In this document: positions 1 to 17,162 of the stretch, piece after piece
How the letters are laid out: the number at the start of each line of letters is the position of its first letter
Numbering within the stretch: the first letter of the stretch is position 1
Assembly (NCBI GenBank): GCA_945859605.1
Contig: OX243820.1
Coordinates: 29,248,406-29,312,405 of the forward strand
Length of the DNA: 64,000 nt
Source of the DNA: Lumbricus rubellus
Taxonomy: Eukaryota > Annelida > Clitellata > Crassiclitellata > Lumbricidae
Direction of reading: 5' to 3'
Translations under genes and position numbers: made by a program
Notes under the pieces: model-generated
Databases searched by the model: none
The model's input: the letters and a program-made list of their open reading frames with translations, nothing else
Told to the model about the DNA's origin: nothing

Positions 1-152
1 CTGTCTCTGTCTGTCTGTCTGCCTGTCCGTCTATCTATCCATCTATCTGTCTAATATGAAATTCTATAGCGCTATTTGCATAATATAATGCGCTGCGCCA
101 TCCCATCCGTCTTAATCGATCTAAGAGGAGGGTCTTTTCTGTATTTGTTTAG

Positions 153-6328
<6,176 letters not shown>

Positions 6329-6410
6329 ATTTTTTCTGGCGTCTGTTGACAGATTATTGTTGTGTGCAGCAAGGACAGTTCTGTCTATAACAATGATTCA
6401 GAAATTATAT

Positions 6411-6937
6411 AAGGCTGTACCGAAAAGGTGATTATCACTATTCGACCGAATACGAATAATTGGACCAACTATTTGGCCAAATACGAATAATTAGGTCAAC
6501 TATTTGGCCAAATAGGCCTACGAATAATTGGACCAACTATTTGGCCAAATAGGCCTACGAATAATTAGGCCAACTATTTGGCCAAATACGAATAATTGGA
6601 CCAACTATTTGGCCGAAAAGAAATACTAATAGTGTACCAAATAGGTCTATCGTGAGCATAAAAAAATTTCAAGTGTATAAGCAAAAGTTTCAGTTTAGTA
6701 AATTTAATAATCTTAGGCGTGCATAAACTAAAAGTAAAAAGCTACACCTAATTTTTTCATCCTTCTGATACTTTGTGTACACTCGCTATAGCCTAGCGGC
6801 CGCATATGCAAAAACAGATGTCACATGACAACTATTCGTATTCGGTCCGACCGCTACTATTCGGCCGAATACCGAATGGGGAGGGGTCCGATATTCGGCC
6901 CCGAGGCGAATAAGAAGCGAATGTTCGGTATAACCTT
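6411..6937. mobile_element. Possible hAT-like non-autonomous element with internal repeats
   Basis: The ends AAGGCTGTACCGAA and TTCGGTATAACCTT are inverted repeats (12 of 14 match). Inside, 6440-6620 is a 30-to-40-base tandem repeat containing ACTATTTGGCCAAATACG. The right half is full of ATTCGGCCGAATA-type palindromes. I could not find a convincing target-site duplication, so the class is a guess. A related fragment lies at about 60240-60325. Confidence 0.45.
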
Positions 6938-7123
6938 ATAGGCTGTATGTATTTGACTCATGTCTGAAGATCTTCTTCACTAGTGTATAGGGCTATAGGC
7001 CTAATTTTATTTCCATCACAAATGTCTGGATTGGTCGATTGGTGACGATAGAAGCCCTAGACACGCCACTTAGGTTTAGAGGTGTAGCCTATAGGCTACT
7101 TCCACCTTCTTTCCATTGACATA

Positions 7124-7639
7124 GGGGCCGTCCATAATGTATGTCACGCTATTTTTGACCATTTTTGACCCCCCCCCCTACCCCCTGTCGCAAACTGTCA
7201 CACTTTCTCGGACCCCCCCCCTAAAGTACGTCACACTTTCTCGGACCCCCCCCCCCTAAAGTACGTCGCACTTTCGATTTTTTTTGTAATTAACACCTTA
7301 TTCAAATTAAATCTAAAACACACTTCACTATTAAACTGTAAAGTTTCCACTTAAAAGAACTATCACATTATTAAAATGACTTTAATAGTAGAATAGTTAA
7401 TTGTCAACAGTTGTTACAGTTACCGTATTCATTGAAGCAGTAACTCAATGTAGATTGAATTTGAAAACAAAAATTGCAAAAATTAGACTAGACAATTATA
7501 TAATACACATCATTAAAAAAAATAAAAGTGTGACGTCACACATGGCCTGACCCTCCCCCTCCCTCTGTCACAAACTGTCACATTTTCTTACACCCCCTCC
7601 CCCCTCCCATGGAGCGTGACGTACTTTGTGGACGGCCCC
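7124..7639. mobile_element. MITE with GGGGCCGTCCATA termini, copy 1
   Basis: It starts GGGGCCGTCCATAATGTA and ends TACTTTGTGGACGGCCCC, perfect inverted ends over about 12 bases and similar further in. The flanks read ATA on both sides, a possible 3-bp target duplication. C-runs and CACACTTTCTCGGAC repeats occupy both ends. It has no coding capacity. A second copy is at 35578-36076. Confidence 0.8.
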
Positions 7640-8847
7640 ATAGTGGTGTAATTTTTGGTTTGTAAAGTGCAGGTAGGCTAACAGCTTTTCCGCTCATAAT
7701 TAGTCAGACTCTAGGGCCTAGGCTATGCCGCATTGCCGATCGTATCTGGCAACTGAAATTGAATTAGGCCTAATAACTTACCAGGTCGACAGAAATCTGC
7801 AATAGGCTATACCAGATAGCGTCCTTGCAGCCATAAAGTGCAAAGAAGTTCGCGGTAATAATCATCACAATTTGGCCTACAATTCAGATGTAAGCCTAAC
7901 ATAAATTCCTAGTCTGATCTCATTTCAGAGCACCTATTTCTAGTCGAATCTTCATTAATAGGCTATAGCGCCAATATATAGATCGATGCATGCTAAGTGT
8001 CAATCGATTGCACTCCATAGAGATTAATATCACAGAATAAGTCCGATATGACATAAGGGCAGGTAGAGGACTGAAGCAGAATCTCATGAACAGAAAGTCT
8101 GACCAGAGTCCATGGTTATATTCTCCCTCCACGCCATTAAGCAGCAGCAGGCCTATTAAATCGATTGAAATCAGTCGCCCTGGTGAATAAACCGGTGCCC
8201 TGCATGCGCTTGGCTTTCGAGTGGCAATTTACAAGTTTAGAGTTTACTATTACGATTACTATTCGAACTGTTGCATAGCAGTTCCGCTCATGGACGCATT
8301 TATTCATCTATTTATCAGGGCTCAAAGCTGAACAGTGAACATAGTCTTTACGTTTAGCCATTTTTAAATTGTCTTCTTAACTGACGCGTTGCTGTATAAA
8401 TAAATCGATTCATGATTCAGTGTTTCATCTAGTCTCCCTCTTTTTTTGGAGGGGGAGATCCAGGTTTCTGGGAGGACCCTGGAGAGGCAATCAACCGTCC
8501 GGCGAGAGAGGAGAGTTTCGGATCTTCCAAAGGGCCGTATGAAGGCCAGTGAGAGCGCAGGTGATGCAATCACCCTCCAACTGCCTCCGCCTCTGCACGA
8601 AAACCTGCCGGTCCACCATGCACATAGTCATAACAGCGGGCCCTTCAAAACTGCAGGATAGGGTGCTGCAGCACCATTAACACCAACCTAAATGAGGGCT
8701 TGCGTTCATCCACCACACTATCTTACCCTCTTCTATTTATCACCCCTCCCCAGGCTTTTCATTCGAAATTAAAATCTTGTCACTTCTAGATCCATCATAA
8801 TTTATCCTCCACTTTGCAATCTCTCACATCCTATAGGCTGAATTGTA
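7640..8847. other. Noncoding stretch, nothing recognised
   Basis: Mixed-composition DNA with several TAGGCCTA words. The 71-codon open frame at 8446-8661 has no recognisable domain and no splice context I can support. Confidence 0.5.
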
Positions 8848-9066
8848 GGGCGCAGTGGCGTAGTGGTAGTGTTCGGTGCCTTGGAGCCGGAAGGTTGCAG
8901 GTTCGAATCCACCTCAAGCCACCTCGTACGGACCCCGAGAAAGTCCTTCTGGCCTTCACTCGCAATTGCTCATGCGCTTTGGCGTGAAACTCCGATTCAG
9001 TTTCCACGCTGTAGTCGGAAGCGCCTCTGAGTAGAAATCTTGAAGGGGCACAATAACATGTGCTTA
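8848..9066 (+). mobile_element. tRNA-derived SINE (family A), copy 1
   Basis: The head has a Pol III A box (GGCGTAGTGGTAGTG) and B box (GGTTCGAATCC). The body carries AAGTCCTTC, CAATTGCTCA, GCGTGAAACTCCGAT, GCGCCTCTGAGTAG, and it ends CTTGAAGGGGCACAATAACA. It aligns with the copies at 17890, 22821, 27903, 28435, 53014, 60670 and 61398. Confidence 0.85.
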
Positions 9067-9440
9067 TACATACATCAATCCACTTTTAGCAACTCCAACT
9101 AACTTCTTCTCGCCTCTGTAGCTCCGCTGACTAGTATACGCACGAGATAAAAACTTGACAAAAGAATAAAATGAAACCGGTCTAAAGACCAGATTTATTT
9201 TCAACTCATATATTATGAGATCACAAATAACTCAATATTAATAAGCTAAATAATAATAATTTATTATCATCGTCTTTTTGTTCATCACCGTCGGCAAAGC
9301 AATTAACAGAATATTCTAGAACACAAAACATCGAACATGGTTTAAAATTGGAAACCTCAACTTGCATTGTGAAAAATCTCTCAGGGTTTCTGATTTTTGT
9401 TCTGGTAACACAGATCGTATAAAAGGTAAAACTGCCTCCA
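9067..9440. other. Noncoding, nothing recognised
   Basis: AT-rich spacer between the SINE and the minisatellite. Confidence 0.5.
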
Positions 9441-9444
9441 TAAC

Positions 9445-10335
9445 ATTGGTCATAGGTAAAGTAACACCGTTCAGAACTAAAGTAATATTGGTCGGAAGTA
9501 AAGTAATATTGGTCAGAAGTAAGGTAACATTGGTCTTAGGTAGAGTAACATTGGTCAGAAGTAAAGTAACATTGGTCAGAGATTCAGAGGTAACATTGGT
9601 CAGAGGTAAAGTGACATTGGTCATAGGTAAAGTAACACCGTTCAGAACTAAAGTAATATTGGTCGGAAGTAAAGTAATATTGGTCAGAAGCAAGGTAACA
9701 TTGGTCTTAGGTAGAGTAACATTAGTCAGAAGTAAAGTAACATTGGTCAGAGATTCAGAGGTAACATTGGTCAGAGGTAAAGTGACATTGGTCAGAGGTA
9801 AAGTAACATTGGTCAGAGGTAAAGTAACATTGGTCAGAGGTAAAGTAACACCGTTCAGAACTAAAGTAATATTGGTCGGAAGTAAAGTAATATTGGTCAG
9901 AAGTAAGGTAACATTGGTCTTAGGTAGAGTAACATTGGTCAGAAGTAAAGTAACATTGGTCAGAGATTCAGAGGTAACATTGGTCAGAGGTAAAGTGACA
10001 TTGGTCATAGGTAAAGTAATATTGGTCGGAAGTAAAGTAATATTGGTCGGAAGTAAAGTAACATTGGTCAGAAGTAAAGTAACATTGGTCAGAGATTCAG
10101 AGGTAACATATTGGTCAGAGGTAAAGTGACATTGGTCAGAAGTAAAGTAACATTGGTCAGAAGGAAATTAACATTGGTCAGAGGTAAAGTAACACCGGTC
10201 AGAAGTAAAGTAATATTGGTCGAAAGTAAAGTAATATTGGTCGAAAGTAAAGTAATATTGGTCGAAAGTAAAGTAATATTGGTCAGAATTAAAGTAATAT
10301 TGGTCAGAGATTCAGAGGTAACATTGGTCAAAATA
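9445..10335. repeat. 21-bp minisatellite with higher-order structure
   Basis: About 40 copies of a 21-base unit (GTAAAGTAACATTGGTCAGA and variants) with interspersed 24-base variants containing GATTCAGAGG. A block beginning at the ACACCGTTCAGAACTAAAG variant recurs near 9464, 9644 and 9848, indicating higher-order duplication. Because the unit is a multiple of three and lacks stops, both strands stay open for 230-255 codons. I regard these as spurious. Confidence 0.92.
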
Positions 10336-13300
10336 ATTAGAGACTAGAAAATAGCAACACAACTCTACGCTAGACATTACTGGCACAACTGAATTCTAAA
10401 CCAATTACAGCCACAAAAATGCACTCTCCAGATGTTTTTACCATTGTCAGCTTAATTATCGATGCTTAACAAGAGTATTACAATGAGTTCTCAAATCTCT
10501 TAATGCAGACAATCAGCAACTACCAGAATTTCAGCCAATGGGGGTCATCTTTCAACAGACTATCAGAACTATCAGGATTACAGTAAGTGGTCCAACCTTT
10601 TAATAGATTGTCAGAACTATCAGGATTACAGTAAGTGGTCCAACCTTTAATAGACTATCCGAGTCAATTATCAGAATTATAATCAGTGGTCCAATCTCGT
10701 ATCATGCCAACAATAACAATTATTTACAACTAGTCACAACAACTAGTTACCCAGTTCGGTAGCAAGCGACTCCAAAAACAAAACTTTAAAACTGAGACCA
10801 CAGTTTAACGAAGTAACCTACATCATAGCAAGACTTGAAAAAAGGAAACACCGGCACCAAAGAATTTTAACAGACTACAAAGTTAAGATTTAGCGACAAA
10901 AACCGATAAGCGTCAACCTAACAAAACACAGTCGCCGTGAATCTCCATTCAATATTTATTCTAACATTTATATAGCACCTCTATATCTAATGTACAAGGC
11001 ATCAAGTCATGGTTGCAGAAACAACATCACTCTTGAAAGGACTTGCTCAGGGTATCTACAACAGTGATCGCTTTTGAAAGGCTGGAACATGCGCACTCGG
11101 TGTAAACAATCCAGGATAAGGAGGCACTAATACGGAAAATGATGGCTTCCAAGGTTACTTAGTGTTCAAAAATGCAGAGCCACTGAGGATAATCTACTCT
11201 TCAAACTGCTCCATCACAGAATTTAACAACAGCAGTGGCTTACAGGCAGTGGTTACAGTGGTTTGGGTGAGCAGTGGGAATGCCAAAGAAGAATTTGTTT
11301 GGAACGCATTGTGTTACCAGGGTTCTATGCATGGCGAGCAGTTGGAACGCCCCCACCCAAAAAAAAAATTTGAGAGTACTTTAAACCCTGCTTACACGGA
11401 GGCACTGTCAAATATATGATGGCTTTTGAAACTTTAAATCGTTTGACAATTTTTACGAGTTGAATCTCATCTTATGATGCAACGAGGTTTTGAATCCGTG
11501 CCATTCAGCAGAGGCGAATATCGACTGCATTAACCACTTGGCCACCATGCTAACTTCGATGTAACACGGCCAGCAACTAGTCAACAGTCAATACTATCAC
11601 TGTTCCAATTTAGCAGCATATTAAACTCTTCTCTTTGGCACAGAATCAAAAGGCAAGAGATCAAATAGTTACTGATACCAAATTGAAAACGAACTATTCT
11701 GACATAGACTAACACTGAACTGAAAAACAAGAAATGGCATAAAATACACAAATGTCTCATCATAAACTCATTACTACGATTAAAGAATCACGACTTGCAT
11801 CACCGACACGCAAGACGAATCTACACTGTGGTCAAAATTGCATCAAATTTGCAAAAAATTCAATCCAGTACAGAAGAACACTTCGTCACAGGTACACTGT
11901 TATCTTCATCCAATAGAAATGTAACCGAATATTTGTTTAGAACCGCTCAGAAACCAGGGCGCTCATTTTTCTCCATCTTTCAGACTCAACATCATAAACT
12001 GTATTCCAAGGCATCAGCATAGATTTGGGGTGGGATGGCGTGGGAAGGTTGTTGGGCAAAGAAACGCTGGAATTCTTGGGCTCGGGCGCTGTTTGGCCCT
12101 CGCTTTTCACCCAAGATATCAAACTTTTTCTTCGTCTATGTTAACCTCAAGCAAGTTGAATTCATCAATATAAACTGCGAAGAAATGTTTTCAAAAGCAA
12201 CAGACAACAAAAAATGAATAATTAATTATGGCATGACATAATTATGTATCTCTGGTCCCCTTTCAAAATGTCGGCATCATTTGCGTTTTTGTTTGTTTGT
12301 TACGGTAACGTAATGTAGTTGCAATGATGACAATTCCACACATACATTAGGCTCTACATTACTGTAATCACGGTTTAGCCAATTGTTTCATGGATAGTAT
12401 ATGTCATTAGGGTAGGCCTAACTGTGGTCCAATACAAGACCGTGACACAGAAGCTAAATGTGTCTAATTAAGTTTTCATTTGTAAACTAAACAATTAAAT
12501 GACATCACAGAAAACAATAGAAAGACATCATGCTAAACAATAGAACATCATAAGAAACAATTGAAAATGACTACTTGCATGGCATTGGCCCTCCACTCTC
12601 AAAACGGTTCCTTTTCTCCCTAATATTGAGTCAAAGTCATATCATGGTTTGCAATATTTAAAGTGGTTCTAACACAGCTGAATATCAGTGTAAGAACACT
12701 GAATTACTACACTTCACTGTACTGTAGCTCATTGCACACAACAAAACACTTTAATTTTTAATCATACTAATTTAACTCAGTTATACAGTTTATAATCAGT
12801 GAAACGTATAAGCCTATGAACTCCAAAATAAGTCTAATCGCTAATTTGCGCTGCTCTGCAATTGAATATTACACTAATGCCTTCATTTTGAGATGTTCTA
12901 ATAGGTGCTCTATAAATATCCAAACACAAATGTTCCGGGAAACAGCACCACTCTAGGGATACCTCCTCAGAGACTTGCTATAAAGACATCGTATAAATTA
13001 ATTGCACAGGCGAGATCACTCTCATAAGTATTCTATATAAGCCAAGTTAAACACACAAACCACACGCAAATTTTATAAGCTAAAATACTGATATGCTCAA
13101 GCAAGATGCAAGGAATCCATTTTAGTGTAATCTAATACGTGCTTGCGATTTTTTTAACAAGCTTGTAACCTTCCATTGCATCAAATTTCTAATTTGATTT
13201 GGTAATTCCACAAAAAGCGAATCAATTTTTTTATATCCACTTTAACATAAAGTCTGGGGTAGGCATATAGGCCAAAAGGTGGTCTGCACTGACGGCACAG

Positions 13301-13770
13301 TATAGCAATCGTCCAAGATAAACTGTTGAGGGATTTCTACCTTCAATTCTAGCTGCACTGTCTGAAAAAGAAAATTCAGTTCTAATTGTACATGAAAATA
13401 AAAATGATAAGTTCTGATTTTTACCTTTCAAAAACCTGAGTTGTCACAAAATGCCAGGCACTTGTAGACTGTATTACCAGTACGTGCAATGGGTGTAATG
13501 ATTCTCTATTACCAGTAAATGTTTAAAAAGCCAGTGCATTGCTAATATGAATAAACCAGGTGTTGAGATACTATGCGACCACAATTATATTAGCCTACGC
13601 TGTACTTTAATTGCTTGTAGAATTGGAAGTTTCGGTACCACACACACTTTCTCTCAAAAGATGCATGCAAACATTGCTCTATCAGCAAAAAGAAAAGTCC
13701 ACAGCTCATTGCACATTCCACATAGATGTTTAAACTTAAAACATTTGACCGCTAATATTACTAATGTATA
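10336..13770. other. Noncoding stretch with one small tandem duplication
   Basis: At about 10545-10700 a unit of about 58 bases with TATCAGAACTATCAGGATTA and AAGTGGTCCAACCTTT is repeated two to three times. Elsewhere the DNA is AT-rich with no gene or element I can identify. Open frames at 11162, 11795 and 12035 lack domain or splice support. Confidence 0.55.
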
Positions 13771-13841
13771 TTAACCCTTTAATGCCAAGATGGTAGTAAG
13801 TTGTATGGGAAATCCTATACCCTCCGGCATTAAAGGGTTAA
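13771..13841. mobile_element. Minimal piggyBac-like MITE (TTAA-flanked)
   Basis: A 71-base element including TTAA at both ends. Inverted ends read TTAACCCTTTAATGCC and GGCATTAAAGGGTTAA, a perfect 16-base match. TTAA target duplication with CCCTTT-type termini is the hallmark of the piggyBac superfamily. The interior is only about 39 bases. Confidence 0.75.
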
Positions 13842-14173
13842 ACACTGAACTACTGTTAAAGCTAACAACAATATAGAACAAAAGGGCAGAACTGTGAACA
13901 TTCGAAACAATGAAGTTCGCAACTCAATTCTATTGCTCAAGCATGCTGTAGCGTAGTCTAAATGCAAACGCAAAACTGAGTAGTAAGAACAGAGGACCAA
14001 TCCCTTAACCCTTTACCTACCTAAGTGTAGTAAAGCGTCTACTCTCAGTTGGCAAAGAGTTAAGTCTTCTCTGAGGCAGCCATGGTCATGAAGTGTTAGC
14101 GACTTCATTTTCTTAGTCTCGGCATATGATGACGGGTGGCCAGTCCTCTCCCTCGTCTTCTCATCTTCCCACC

Positions 14174-14416
14174 CAGGGGCGGATACAGAAATTTTGAAAG
14201 GGGGGCCCAAAATTTTCGGTCATCTTTGCCGAAAAAAACTAATGACCTTTTTTTAGTCATCCAATCGAAATGTCAGAAAAAATTGACCTTTTTGAGTCGT
14301 CCGGTCGTAATCTCTTTGTGTTATCAAAACCAAATAGGGGAGCCACGTCCCATGCAATTTTTAAATGGGGGGTTGGGGCCATGGCCGGATTGCCTCCCCC
14401 CCTGGATCCGCCCCTG
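14174..14416. mobile_element. hAT-like MITE with perfect 8-bp target duplication
   Basis: The termini CAGGGGCGGATACAG and GGATCCGCCCCTG are inverted. The element is directly flanked by TTCCCACC on both sides (14166-14173 and 14417-14424), an exact 8-bp target-site duplication as made by hAT transposases. The interior has CCTTTTT and AGTCGTCC motifs and no transposase. A related interior occurs at about 18990-19230. Confidence 0.85.
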
Positions 14417-14680
14417 TTCCCACCGACAGTGTACGGTCGGTGTACTCATTATAACCGAGTTGATTTGGAGCACAAGTCTCAAAACAAATTTCTGCTTTGG
14501 TGGGATATGAATTCAAAACCTCTTGGTTGGCAGCTCACTGAGTAAACCAACTGACAATTCTGCGCAGTTTTAAACAATTTAACGGTCAATACGTGTGTGA
14601 AAATGAATAACATGACTATTATTTTCATTTACAATATTACAGTCAATCACAAAACCAGAGGACATTCTGTAATGATAAAT

Positions 14681-15100
14681 GTGACCCGCTATATGAAAAG
14701 GTACCATAAGTCGGGTTTGAAGTTATTATGCCTTCACAAACCAGCTAAGTGAGCTGAACATTTTGCTGAAAACCAGATCAAAATTGGATGATAAATGACC
14801 GACTTATAATGATGTTCATGAAAAAGTTGCCACTTATTTCCATCGATGAGTATCGTGGGTCTTGCACACTGGGAGCGCTTCTGAGCGATTTATCCTACAA
14901 CAGGTTCACAACCAATTCTCAGTGATGTCTATTATGTAATATTATCAGTGTTATTAACTTAAAAGTCCTTTTCACCTGCTGCTAAAAATACCAAGAACTC
15001 AAATTTGATAATAAAATTTTTTTTTCCCCCCACGTCTTTATGTGTGATTTCTCGCGAAACTGTACGCCGACTTATGGTACCTTATCATATAGCGGGACAC
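14681..15100. mobile_element. Foldback element with GTGACCCGCTATATG ends
   Basis: Starts GTGACCCGCTATATGAAAAG and ends CATATAGCGGGACAC. The inner flanks GGTACCATAAGTCGG and CCGACTTATGGTACC are also complementary, giving inverted arms of about 34 bases with a few mismatches. Target duplication is not clear. No coding content. Confidence 0.65.
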
Positions 15101-16550
15101 AAATATAGCCATAGCAAAACTTGAAACATTTCGCATTAGCATCAGTCAAATGCAAACAGCCATTTTAAGCAAACCAAAAGGCAGTTAGCTAGCAATAGTA
15201 TATAGCAAAAATAGCACTTTCAAAGTCTTGTTATGCTAGTAAACATGACAGGGACATCGCCAAATTCAGGAAATTTATTTACACTTCTTTCGTCTGTTTT
15301 GGAGTAATCGATTAAGTAAATCTATAAAGAGTTGGAAGGGAAAGGGTTAAACCCAAATGCAGATGCTTGAATTCAATGTAGTACATATACTTCACTCAGT
15401 GCAACCTTCTTCTAAAAAACAGTTAGTGAATCTAATTTGCATTAACTTTGCTTGACATGACAGCATCAAAATCACCATTGTAACCTAAACTATGCCGCCA
15501 TGTTGAATGCAAACACGTGTGTAAAATAGGACAGAGAGGGAAATGCAAGTCAAGGAGAAAAGTAACACCAGGGAGATCTGTGACGGGTCCAGAGTGGGTC
15601 ATGTAACCGCTACGGTTGAGAGATTCACTTTATGTAAAAAAATTGCAACAAGATGTCAAAGCCAGCGAAAATGCTAAACAAAAAAAGTCGCATCGTAAGC
15701 ATCGGTAAGCAATTCATGCAGATCAAAATATTCAAGATTCCAGCCAGTCGCATGAAAGAAAATCCATCAAGGTAAAACGTCCACCACAGAAAAGATCTAA
15801 CATCGTAACATAACAACATGACAAGTTCAAATTGCAGTGCTTTTTGTGAAATTGATAATTCGTTGTTGACTCATGCAACTGAAAACAACAAAACGTTGGA
15901 AAAAAACAACAAAAGGTTGCGAAAGTAATTGTGCAAAATTCCAAGTTTATCACCAAACAATTTACGAAACCCAGGCTGCAAAATTTAACGTATATAAATA
16001 ACATGTATCCATTCTAACTGACTACGTTCGCTCGCTGTTCAAAAGAAACCAATAAAAACCAATTTCAACTGACTAACTAACGCTGATTTTTCTGATTAGA
16101 CTCACTGCTCAAAATACTGTTGACTCGACTAAGTGCATTGGTCATAAACTCGCACCACCCACATCAGAAATTCGTTCATCCTAACATAATCACAACACAG
16201 GGGTTCGATGAATCGAAAGCATTCAACGCAAACTTATTTATGACATTTGCATAACGATTAACGAAGAGCGGAAAAAAAGCGACGTCTGCCTCGGCGGAAG
16301 CACAACAGACTCTGTCTTTCTCTCGACGAAGCAACCAATTAAAGCCGAAAGTTTCTCAGCAAAACGACATCTACAACTGATAAAACAACGAAAGCGTCAC
16401 CGAAGATGATCACACATGTAATGAAACGAACTAAGTAGAAAGCAGTGCCAGTCGAATCACAAACCGCCGTCGTAAGTTCGTAACCATTCCTCTTCAACGG
16501 CTTCGCCATTTTTTCGAACACTCTCGGCTGACTAGAATTTAACCGGAATC
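15101..16550. other. Noncoding region downstream of the CYLD 3' end
   Basis: AT-rich with no recognisable element. The CYLD transcript 3' UTR must lie somewhere between here and 16971, but I cannot fix a polyadenylation site. Confidence 0.45.
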
Positions 16551-16552
16551 TC

Positions 16553-16560
16553 TCTCTCCA

Positions 16561-16596
<36 letters not shown>

Positions 16597-16880
16597 CCCA
16601 CCCCTCTCTGTCTCTCTATCTGTTTGTCTCTCTCTTTCTCTTTCTCTCCCTCCCTCACTCTCTCTCTCTCCATCTCTCTCCCTCCCTCCCTCCCTCCCTC
16701 CCTCCCTCCCTCCCTCCCTCCCTCCCTCCCTCCCTCCCTCCCTCTCTCTCTCTCTCTCTCCCTCCCTCCCTCCCGCCCTCCCTCCCTCTCTCTCTCTCTC
16801 CCTCCCTCCCTCCCTCCCTCTCTCTTCCTCTCTCCCTCCCTCCCTCCCTCTCTGTCTCTCTCTCTCTTTCTCTCTCTCTG
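16553..16880. repeat. Pyrimidine tract, (TCTG)n / (CCCT)n / (CT)n
   Basis: About 330 bases of almost pure pyrimidine on the plus strand: TCTG units at 16560-16585, then CCCT and CT blocks. On the CYLD sense (minus) strand it is a purine tract and may lie in the 3' UTR. All long open frames here (Glu/Arg-rich or Ser/Leu-rich) follow from the repeat. Confidence 0.9.
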
Positions 16881-16948
16881 AGATCATGCAGAATGTTAGT
16901 CTAGGGCAAGAGAGTTTTTTAGTCAATTGTCTAACTACGCAGATCTAG

Positions 16949-16968
16949 CGATAGATGATCATCTATCG
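16949..16968. repeat. 20-bp perfect palindrome just after the CYLD stop
   Basis: CGATAGATGATCATCTATCG reads identically on both strands and lies 3 bases beyond the CYLD stop codon on the minus strand, hence in the 3' UTR. It could form a 10-bp stem or simply be chance. Confidence 0.6.
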
Positions 16969-16971
16969 ATA

Positions 16972-17162
16972 CTATCGATACTGCACGAGGTTTGTCGTCT
17001 GATACAAGCACATGTATCCGTCGCACAGCAGTCGTCTCATCTGGTCGGGGATATCCTTCTCGTCGCGATACTTGTGAATCGTCGAGTAGCTCGTATCCTG
17101 CAGCAGTTGCGGCAGAAAGGCGCATGGTTCAACGCGTGGAATGTTGTAGCCATGCTGTTCGC
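16972..17162 (-). CDS. CYLD: CYLD last coding exon 15 with stop
   Basis: Acceptor TACTTTCCAG, phase 1, ends at TAG (16972-16974). It encodes [11 protein letters not shown] and [13 protein letters not shown], matching the CYLD C-terminus (RRLLCDAYMCMYQ). Confidence 0.94.

Noticed and set aside
8446..8661. 71-codon plus-strand frame with moderately balanced composition
   Set aside because: No homology recognised and no splice context. The overlapping minus frame is equally open.
8848..8925. Possible true tRNA gene
   Set aside because: A and B boxes are present but the acceptor stem and anticodon arm do not fold as a tRNA by eye, and the same unit recurs with a SINE body.
9316..10347. 230-, 255- and 78-to-80-codon open frames on both strands
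   Set aside because: They follow from a stop-free 21-bp minisatellite. No start context, domain or splice evidence.
16339..16926. 195-codon Arg/Glu-rich minus-strand frame
   Set aside because: Translation of the CT/CCCT repeat just beyond the CYLD stop.
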